Shown in pieces: positions 57,828 to 64,000 of a DNA stretch of 64,000 nucleotides. The position numbers and the translations under genes are program-made. Where the stretch lies: the NCBI RefSeq assembly GCF_001078705.1, contig NZ_CDMW01000001.1, positions 1,605,541 through 1,669,540 of the forward strand. The letters run 5' to 3'. Position 1 is the stretch's first letter, and every line of letters begins with the position of its first letter. This DNA comes from Streptococcus sanguinis. Lineage in GTDB: Bacteria > Bacillota > Bacilli > Lactobacillales > Streptococcaceae. Under the pieces are notes generated by a model that saw only the letters and a list, made by a program, of their open reading frames with translations, made no database searches and had not been told where the DNA came from.

Positions 57828-57952
57828 ACCATTTCCTCCTAGAATCCTAATACTTCATTATAACACGTTTTCAAGAATAACAAAAGACAGCCGTTTGGGG
57901 TGTAAAATTTCGCCACTTTCTCCTAAATATATCTTTATCAAAAAGAAAAAGC

Positions 57953-57985
57953 GAGGCAAATCTGTTGCATTCACAGCCTTGCCTC
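57953..57985 (-). terminator. Terminator after the EEP hydrolase gene
   Basis: GAGGCAA / TTGCCTC stem with a 19-base loop, followed on the minus strand by CGCTTTTTC. Confidence 0.75.
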
Positions 57986-57998
57986 ATCTTTTTTGTTT

Positions 57999-58814
57999 TT
58001 ATAATGTCACTTGCACTTCTATACCAAAATGGTCACTGACAACAGGTGTTGCTTTCCCGTCAAAAACAACAGCGGAGCGCTCAACATCCATCCCTTGACT
58101 AGTGAAAACATAGTCTATCTTCAGAGCATGCTTATTATCATCCCAGCCAGCGATAGTTCCTTCTACTGTCGCCTCTCCGCTAGCTTCTTTTGCAGCGGTA
58201 TGACTATCCTGCAGCTTCAGCGGACTCGCTAAGATGGCCTGGTAGCCTTGCTGGCCGACCGGATTGTTGAAGTCCCCCATCAGGACCAAGGGACTTTCTG
58301 CTTTTAGCAGCTCTGCTTCAAGCTTAGCCCATTCCCCCTGAAATCCTTTGTCCCACCAAGACAGATGGCAGGAGGCAATTGTCAGCAATTGACCTTCTAC
58401 CTCAGTCTCGACTAGCAAGACCTTGCGGGTATGGTAATCTGTAGGATCATTAGTCTCTGATACCAGAACTTCTCTAGGAGCCATAGGATTTCTAGATAGA
58501 ATTGCCACTCCTTCGTTGTAAATATCAAACCCAATATGATTATAGGCCCAGGACCAATGATAGTCCAGTCCTGCCTCAGCCAACTTTTCTACCAGACATA
58601 GAGCAAAGTTGTCTTGATGAATCGCAATCGCTCCTTCAACCGCCTGATAGAAAGGAGCCTGAACAACCTGTTCAGACTCCGTTAATTGATTGACTTCCTG
58701 CAGGCAAATGACATCATATTTTTCTTGAAGAATGCGCTCTACCAACTGATTAAGCTTAGTTTCTTGCTCTTCTTCCATCCAACTATGAGTATTTAATGTC
58801 AGGAATTTTGCCAT
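57999..58814 (-). CDS. Endonuclease/exonuclease/phosphatase family hydrolase, cytoplasmic
   Basis: 271 residues without signal peptide. EEP motifs: LNTHSW, CLQEVNQ, SCHLSWW, MGDFNNP and KIDYVFTSQ, with VVSDHFGIEV at the end. Could be a nuclease, phosphodiesterase or phospholipase; unresolved. 17 bases after ptsG stop, so may share its transcript. Confidence 0.88.
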   Translation of the reverse strand: MAKFLTLNTHSWMEEEQETKLNQLVERILQEKYDVICLQEVNQLTESEQVVQAPFYQAVEGAIAIHQDNFALCLVEKLAEAGLDYHWSWAYNHIGFDIYNEGVAILSRNPMAPREVLVSETNDPTDYHTRKVLLVETEVEGQLLTIASCHLSWWDKGFQGEWAKLEAELLKAESPLVLMGDFNNPVGQQGYQAILASPLKLQDSHTAAKEASGEATVEGTIAGWDDNKHALKIDYVFTSQGMDVERSAVVFDGKATPVVSDHFGIEVQVTL

Positions 58815-58831
58815 GATTTCTCTTTTCTATA

Positions 58832-61024
58832 TTACAATTCAACCTTAGCAACAACTGTCTTAGCAGATGCTTGACCAAGTTTTTCTACTGTTACAGACTT
58901 GATAGCTGCTGCATTTGTGAAGACTACGATTGTTGAAGTTTCACGTCCTGCTTCTTTGATTGCTTCCAAGTCAGCCGTTACAAGAAGATCTCCAGCTGCA
59001 ACTTTTTGACCTTCAGAAACATGAACTTCGAATGGTTTGCCTTCAAGGCTAACAGTTTCTAAACCAATATGTACTAAGACTTCCAAGCCGTTATCTGTCA
59101 CAAGACCGATAGCATGCTTGCTAGGGAAGACGCTAGTTACTGTACCAGCAACTGGTGAATAAATCTTACCGTTTTCAGGCTCAACTGCAAATCCATCACC
59201 CATCATTTTTTGTGAGAATACTGGATCTTTAACATCTGCCAAGTCAATGACTTGACCGTCCGCAACAGTTTCAACCTCCTCAGTCACACCTTTGTAAGAA
59301 ACTTCGGCAGCTTCAGATTCTGCTTTTTGGCTAGGAAGTGTTTCAGGAATCACTTCACCAGAATCCAACAAGTCTTGAATATCAGATTTAAGAACGTCAG
59401 CTTTTGGTCCGTAGATAGCTTGAACACCTTGGCCCTTCATAACCAAGCCCATAGCGCCTTCTGCTTTCCACTGTTCTTCTGTTCCAACTTTTTCAGCATC
59501 TTTGACAGTCACACGCAGACGAGTCATACATGCATCTACATCTACGATATTAGCACGACCACCCAGAAGGTTGATAACATTTACTGCTTGAGAAGCTGCA
59601 GCAACTTTACCACCAGTTGAATCTGATGAAGAAGCTTCATCTGAACCTTCAGCAGTTTCATAGTTGCCGTTACGCCCTGGAGTTGCATAGTTGAACTTCT
59701 TAATCATAAAGTTAGAAATGAAGTACATCACAACACCAAAGAGGATCGTTACCCAGATAAAGTTGATGATATCTCCACCAAGACCAGCATTGATGGCCAT
59801 AGGAGTACGAGTCAAGAATTCGATAGAACCGAATGAGTGCACACGTAAAGCAACAATGTCAGCCATTGCAAAAGCAGCACCTTGAACAAGTGAGTAGACC
59901 AAGTAAAGTGGAGTTGCAACAAACATGAACATGTACTCGATTGGCTCAGTAACCCCTGTCAAGAAGGTTGCCAGAGCAGTCGCAATCATCATACCTTTGT
60001 ATTTGTGTTTCTTGTCAGCATCCACATTGTGATAGATAGCTGCTGCTACCCCCATAAGGATACCGAAGGAACCAATCATCTGACCAACTTTGAAGCGAGC
60101 TGGGTGAACAGTCTCAAGTAAGTGCTTATAAGTATTAGGGTCAGCTGTTTTCGTACCAACCAAGTCAGTTACCCAAGCCAACCAAAGTGGATCTTGACCA
60201 GCTACGGTTGTTCCCGCACCAGAACCAGTAATAACCTCATAAACACCACCTAGCTCTGTGTAGTTCATCGGAATGGTCAGCATGTGGTGCAAACCAAATG
60301 GAAGCAAGAGACGTTCCAAAGTACCATAGATGAATGGAGCCAAAATTGGTGCAGTATCTTGTGAGTTAGCAATCCAAATACCAAAGCTATTGATACCTGA
60401 TTGAACAACTGGCCATACGAATGACAAAACAATTGCTACGATTGCTGAGCGCAAGATAACAACGAAAGGTACAAAACGCTTACCATTGAAGAATGACAAG
60501 GCATCTGGCAATTTACGGAAGTTATAGTATTTGTTGTAAGCTGTTGCTCCTACAAAACCAGCGATGATTCCGACAAAGACACCCATATTCAGAGCTGGTG
60601 ACTCCAAAACACTGATGAAATAGTCAGAAACCTTAATAGAAGCACCAAACATGGTTTTAACTACAGCTGTCTTATCAGCTAACATATCACCAGTAACGCC
60701 AAACATGACACCAGTGATACGGTTAATCAGGATAAAGGAAAGACCTGCAGCAAAGGCTCCACCAGCGCGTTCTTTTGCCCAGCTTCCACCGATAGCCAAA
60801 GCAAAGAGGATATGCAGGTTACCAATAACCCCCCAACCAATCTGCTCTAAAACACCACCGGTAGTGACTAAAACACCTAAATTTGGATTAATCATCGGAA
60901 TAGACTTACCGATACTAATCATCAGTCCTGCTGCCGGCATAACAGCAACGACCACCATCAAAGCTTTACCGAATTTTTGCCAAAATTCAAAGCTAAAAAT
61001 GTTCTTGAATGAATCTTTCATCAT
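58832..61024 (-). CDS. ptsG: PTS glucose-type transporter, EIICBA
   Basis: 730 residues. IIC membrane domain (about 1-440: FIYGTLERLLLPFGLHHM and TGVTEPIEYMFMF), IIB (about 475-560, phospho-Cys in DACMTRLRVTV), IIA (about 590-725, phospho-His in VLVHIGLETVSLEGKPF). Takes up and phosphorylates glucose or a related sugar; exact sugar inferred. AAGGAGG before tandem ATGs. A perfect cre lies in the leader. Confidence 0.93.
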   Translation of the reverse strand: MMKDSFKNIFSFEFWQKFGKALMVVVAVMPAAGLMISIGKSIPMINPNLGVLVTTGGVLEQIGWGVIGNLHILFALAIGGSWAKERAGGAFAAGLSFILINRITGVMFGVTGDMLADKTAVVKTMFGASIKVSDYFISVLESPALNMGVFVGIIAGFVGATAYNKYYNFRKLPDALSFFNGKRFVPFVVILRSAIVAIVLSFVWPVVQSGINSFGIWIANSQDTAPILAPFIYGTLERLLLPFGLHHMLTIPMNYTELGGVYEVITGSGAGTTVAGQDPLWLAWVTDLVGTKTADPNTYKHLLETVHPARFKVGQMIGSFGILMGVAAAIYHNVDADKKHKYKGMMIATALATFLTGVTEPIEYMFMFVATPLYLVYSLVQGAAFAMADIVALRVHSFGSIEFLTRTPMAINAGLGGDIINFIWVTILFGVVMYFISNFMIKKFNYATPGRNGNYETAEGSDEASSSDSTGGKVAAASQAVNVINLLGGRANIVDVDACMTRLRVTVKDAEKVGTEEQWKAEGAMGLVMKGQGVQAIYGPKADVLKSDIQDLLDSGEVIPETLPSQKAESEAAEVSYKGVTEEVETVADGQVIDLADVKDPVFSQKMMGDGFAVEPENGKIYSPVAGTVTSVFPSKHAIGLVTDNGLEVLVHIGLETVSLEGKPFEVHVSEGQKVAAGDLLVTADLEAIKEAGRETSTIVVFTNAAAIKSVTVEKLGQASAKTVVAKVEL

Positions 61025-61063
61025 TCAGACCTCCTTATATTTTTTGCAAACCACTCCTTTTTG

Positions 61064-61077
61064 TGAAATCGTTTGCA
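61064..61077 (-). promoter_or_regulatory. CcpA cre site in ptsG leader
   Basis: TGCAAACGATTTCA on the minus strand fits the cre consensus at every fixed base. It lies just after the expected transcription start, a position that blocks elongation. Confidence 0.85.
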
Positions 61078-61090
61078 TGTCGATACATCT

Positions 61091-61118
61091 ATTATAGCAC
61101 GATTTTTTATTTTGTAAA
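61091..61118 (-). promoter_or_regulatory. ptsG promoter
   Basis: Minus strand TTTACA (61113-61118), 16-bp spacer, TATAAT (61091-61096) with extended TGC. Confidence 0.8.
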
Positions 61119-61202
61119 GGCTTTTATAAAAATATTTTCTCTTTTTTTGCATCCCAAAGGCTAAAATCTCTCTTTACCAGCCATATTCTTGCTATATTTT
61201 AA

Positions 61203-61216
61203 CGAAAACGATTGCA
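61203..61216 (-). promoter_or_regulatory. Second cre-like site upstream of ptsG
   Basis: TGCAATCGTTTTCG, one mismatch (last base) from cre. It lies about 85 bp upstream of the ptsG -35 box, between ptsG and the ritR terminator; purpose unknown. Confidence 0.5.
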
Positions 61217-61272
61217 TAGAATTGCCAGAGAGTCCGCATTATTTCTCCGATCAATACTGTAACAAGCGCAAA

Positions 61273-61304
61273 AAAACTCCGTCTCTCAAGGAGAATAGAG
61301 TTTT
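61273..61304 (-). terminator. ritR terminator
   Basis: AAAACTC / GAGTTTT with an inner TCTC / GAGA, followed by a run of T on the minus strand. Confidence 0.8.
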
Positions 61305-61310
61305 GAATTT

Positions 61311-62000
61311 TTATTCTTGCATGGCATAACCAACACCACGAACAGTTTTGATATAGCTTGGCTGTCCTTCCACATCAATTTTACTGCGCAGATAACGAAT
61401 ATAAACATCTACAACGTTGGTCTCTGTTGCACTCTCGTACTTCCAGACACGCTCTAGCAGCTGCTCACGGCTCATGACCTTATTGCTGCCCACCAGGGTC
61501 ACCAACAGATCGTACTCCCGACGCGTCAGCGCAATGACTTCCTCACCGCGGTAAACCGTATGATTTTTAATATCCACGCGCAGATTGCGATAAGAGGTCG
61601 GAATTTTCAAGAGGCTGCAGTGCTGGTCAATAAAGTCACGCCCGCGGAAAATAATAGAGACACGCTCCACTAAATCACTGATAATGAAGGGCTTGACTAC
61701 ATAGGAAACAGCAAAATGCTGGATTGCTTCCTGTTGCTCCGCAATCTCTTCGCGACTAGCCAAAACGATAATGACCGAAGCTGGCTTAATCAAGCTCAGC
61801 TGCTTAGCAAAATCGCTGGCAGTCATATCTTGAAGATCATAGTTGAGCAGGAGCAAGTCATAATCCACATCTTTTGCCAGAGCCAGTCCCTCATGACCAG
61901 TCTCAGCCAAATCTACAAGAAAGCTTTCTTTTTGCAGTTCCAAACTCACAAATCGGGCAAGATTTTTTTCATTTTCTACTAGTAAAATTCGCTTTGCCAT
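61311..62000 (-). CDS. ritR: Orphan atypical response regulator RitR
   Basis: 229 residues, OmpR-type. The phospho-acceptor position is Asn53 (LLLLNYDLQD) and the acidic pocket reads ENE, so it cannot be phosphorylated normally. Cys128 in DFIDQHCSL is present; in pneumococcal RitR it is a redox switch that dimerises the receiver-linker. C-terminal winged helix with RREYDLLVTLVGSNKVMSREQLLERVW. Represses iron uptake in pneumococcus. No kinase gene adjacent; 9 bases after gnd, so co-transcribed. Confidence 0.93.
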   Translation of the reverse strand: MAKRILLVENEKNLARFVSLELQKESFLVDLAETGHEGLALAKDVDYDLLLLNYDLQDMTASDFAKQLSLIKPASVIIVLASREEIAEQQEAIQHFAVSYVVKPFIISDLVERVSIIFRGRDFIDQHCSLLKIPTSYRNLRVDIKNHTVYRGEEVIALTRREYDLLVTLVGSNKVMSREQLLERVWKYESATETNVVDVYIRYLRSKIDVEGQPSYIKTVRGVGYAMQE

Positions 62001-62009
62001 AGGCCTATC

Positions 62010-63434
62010 CTATTTTTCGTCGTACCAAGAATAGTGGTAGGTACCTTCTTTGTCTTTACGGTTGTACGTATGAGCACCAAAGTAATCACGCTGCGCCTGA
62101 ATCAGATTAGCTGGCAGATTTTCTGCACGGTAGCTATCAAAGTAAGCAATGGCACTGGAGAAGGTTGGTACTGGTACACCTGCTTGCACAGCCAAGCTGA
62201 CAACATCACGAACTGCCTGCTGATACTTAGCCGTAATATCCATGAAGTATTCATCTAAGAGCAGGTTTGCAAGGTCAGCATCACGACCGTATGCGTCTGT
62301 AATCTTTTGCAGGAAGCGAGCACGGATGATACAGCCAGCACGCCAGATAGAAGCAATCTCACCAAACGGCAGATTCCAGTTGTTTTCCTTAGAAGCTACA
62401 CGCAGTTGAGCAAATCCTTGAGCATAAGACATGATTTTTGAGAAGTAAAGAGCCTGACGGATCTTTTCAATCAACTCTGCCTTATCTCCTTCAAAAGTGA
62501 AAGCAGCTGGTTTTGGCAATACCTTGCTGGCAGCTACACGCTCATCTTTGTAGGTAGAAATGTAACGCGCAAAGACTGATTCTGTAATCAATGGCAGCGG
62601 CACACCTAAATCCAGAGAAGATTGACTTGTCCACTTACCAGTTCCCTTATTGCCAGCTGCATCCAGAATGTAATCAACAATTGGACCATCTTGACCTTCA
62701 TCGTCCTTACGTGTCAAGATATCCGCTGTAATCTCAATCAGATAGCTGTCCAGCTCGCCTTTGTTCCACTCTGTGAAGATGTCTGCCATTTCACTAGCTG
62801 AAAGCCCCAGCAAGTGCTGCATAAGGTCATAACTTTCAGCGATAAGCTGCATATCTCCATATTCAATCCCGTTATGGACCATTTTTACATAGTGACCAGC
62901 ACCATCAGGACCGATATAGGTAACACATGGTGCACCGTCTTCAGGAGCTTTAGCAGAGATTTCTTCCAAGACATCCGCCACCAACTCATAAGCTTCTTTT
63001 TGACCACCCGGCATGATAGACGGTCCTTCCAATGCGCCCTTTTCACCACCGGAAACACCTGTACCGATGAAGTTGATACCAGAGTTAGCCAACTCTTCAT
63101 TACGGCGAATGGTATCTTTGTAGAAAGTATTCCCACCGTCAATCAGAATATCGCCCTTATCCAAGTGAGGGAGCAGCGCTTGAATAGTCGCATCGGTACC
63201 AGGACCAGCTTGAACCATCAGCATAATCCGACGTGGCTTTTCGATAGAGTTGACAAAAGACTCCACATCATAGCTTGGCACAAAGTTTTTCTCAGGATGA
63301 GAGGCAATGACGTCCTCTGTCTTGTTTGCTGAGCGATTATAAATGGCAACTGTGTAGCCACGAGATTCGATATTTAGGGCAAGGTTACGGCCCATAACAG
63401 CCATACCAACAACACCAAAATTTGCTTTAGTCAT
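62010..63434 (-). CDS. gnd: 6-phosphogluconate dehydrogenase, decarboxylating
   Basis: 474 residues. NADP-binding [39 protein letters not shown], catalytic region [21 protein letters not shown] and the C-terminal FRGDFGAHTY-like end ([14 protein letters not shown]). Makes ribulose 5-phosphate and NADPH. Co-transcribed with ritR, linking NADPH supply to redox-sensing regulation. Confidence 0.97.
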   Translation of the reverse strand: MTKANFGVVGMAVMGRNLALNIESRGYTVAIYNRSANKTEDVIASHPEKNFVPSYDVESFVNSIEKPRRIMLMVQAGPGTDATIQALLPHLDKGDILIDGGNTFYKDTIRRNEELANSGINFIGTGVSGGEKGALEGPSIMPGGQKEAYELVADVLEEISAKAPEDGAPCVTYIGPDGAGHYVKMVHNGIEYGDMQLIAESYDLMQHLLGLSASEMADIFTEWNKGELDSYLIEITADILTRKDDEGQDGPIVDYILDAAGNKGTGKWTSQSSLDLGVPLPLITESVFARYISTYKDERVAASKVLPKPAAFTFEGDKAELIEKIRQALYFSKIMSYAQGFAQLRVASKENNWNLPFGEIASIWRAGCIIRARFLQKITDAYGRDADLANLLLDEYFMDITAKYQQAVRDVVSLAVQAGVPVPTFSSAIAYFDSYRAENLPANLIQAQRDYFGAHTYNRKDKEGTYHYSWYDEK

Positions 63435-63461
63435 TATGTTCTCCTATAGTTTGTTTGTCTT

Positions 63462-63486
63462 ATTTTATCATTTTTAAGGCTTAAAA
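63462..63486 (-). promoter_or_regulatory. gnd-ritR promoter with palindrome
   Basis: Minus strand extended -10 TGATAAAAT (TAAAAT = 63462-63467). Directly upstream, TTTTAAG-N-CTTAAAA (63472-63486) is a perfect 7-1-7 palindrome in the spacer/-35 region, possibly an operator. No strong -35. Confidence 0.5.
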
Positions 63487-63531
63487 GAAAGTATTAAGTC
63501 GGTGACTTATGAAAGGGGTAGGGGATAGGAA

Positions 63532-63561
63532 AACCAAGCTCAGATGAAACTGAACTTGGTT
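63532..63561. terminator. Hairpin between the HEPN-like gene and gnd
   Basis: AACCAAG / CTTGGTT with inner CAG / CTG; short T-runs only, so a weak terminator. The rest of 63487-63680 shows nothing else. Confidence 0.45.
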
Positions 63562-63680
63562 GTGGGAATTTACAGTAAAGTAGAGACTTTCATAATAATC
63601 CCCAAATACCTAGCTAGAATGTCCTCCGACTGAACATCATGGATATCCTAATTTTGATATATTTTTTTTAGAAGTTAATT

Positions 63681-64000
63681 TTATTTTATCTTTAAAATTT
63701 TCTTAAAGAAATTCAAAAATTTGCCTTCATTAAAACCTCGCATTTGTTTTTCAACAAAAAGTCTTGTCTTTTCATCTGAATATTCTAATTCTTTATTTGG
63801 TAATAACTTTTTTAGAACCTCCCTAACATAATCATCAAGAGCTATTGAAATGCGCTCAATCTCATTTTGGTCAAATTTTATTCTATTTCCATGAGTATGC
63901 TGCGACCTAATCTTATATGCAATGGCAATATTATCAACAATTTTTTGCTTTTCTGTTGATTCCTCTGACAATAAATTAGCTGTTATATACTTTAGCTTTC
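63681..64000 (-). CDS. C-terminal part of a HEPN-like (Apea-type) protein, 5' end outside window
   Basis: The frame is open from the right window edge (KLKYITANLLSEESTEKQK) for 105 residues to the stop at 63681. Helical, with the HEPN signature R-x4-H in YKIRSQHTHGNRI, followed by IALDDYVREVLKKLL. HEPN domains are often RNases in anti-phage, toxin or abortive-infection proteins; the motif placement fits the Apea-like group. A start at TTG 63971 is not required. AT-rich relative to gnd, so probably accessory. Function unproven. Confidence 0.6.
   Translation of the reverse strand, partial: KLKYITANLLSEESTEKQKIVDNIAIAYKIRSQHTHGNRIKFDQNEIERISIALDDYVREVLKKLLPNKELEYSDEKTRLFVEKQMRGFNEGKFLNFFKKILKIK

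Overview
The window is low-GC Firmicute DNA from a Streptococcus, most likely Streptococcus sanguinis or a close sanguinis-group relative. This rests on the lysine-type murE, the relPRS stringent-response operon, the orphan regulator RitR beside gnd, the xerD-like/scpAB operon, YidC with a lipoprotein signal, and a wall-anchored LPQTG nuclease that matches the S. sanguinis DNase SWAN. Species assignment is inference; no rRNA or tRNA gene is present. Most genes are on the minus strand.

Left part (1-17 kb): a lipid II flippase-like gene (cut by the window edge) diverges from murE, whose promoter places the transcript start at its ATG (apparently leaderless). Then come a CPBP membrane protease, a CsbD-like stress protein, a DUF1803 gene with a papain-like amidase, ppaC, pflA, the SWAN-like nuclease, and the trehalose locus (treC, treB, divergent treR) with a textbook CcpA site. 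The 366-bp gap after treR hides two convergent tiny ORFs. One sits behind four TTTAAG-like half-sites at 11-bp spacing followed by a -10 box, which looks like a CiaR-activated promoter. A CNNM/CorC protein and an AI-2E family transporter follow.

Accessory patch (17-23 kb): an ABC ATPase with a GT-C-like membrane protein, an orphan small membrane protein, a decayed IS200/IS605 transposase tail with its hairpins, and an AT-rich TetR-ABC export module.

Central core (23-41 kb): tRNA modification (mnmM, trmL), radical SAM, MGMT and PAP2 genes, ribU under an FMN riboswitch, a structured terminator-bearing leader ahead of trmL, trkA-trkH potassium uptake, then the long operon murI-rdgB-phosphodiesterase-cbpB-xerDL-scpA-scpB-rluB-yidD, then yneF, lysA, a BI-1 protein, an HD protein, a SpoU methyltransferase, acyP and yidC.

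Right part (41-64 kb): relP-relR-relS, greA, mltG, tandem GNATs, murC, an unrecognised 219-residue protein, a SNF2 helicase, der with a duplicated 3' end flanking a small membrane-protein gene, nitroreductase, dnaI-dnaB-nrdR, an EEP nuclease, the glucose-type PTS transporter with CcpA sites, ritR, gnd, and the C-terminal end of a HEPN-like protein running off the window. The most unusual items are the putative CiaR-driven mini-gene at 14.3 kb, the der duplication (7 differences, all synonymous), the trmL leader and the HEPN fragment.
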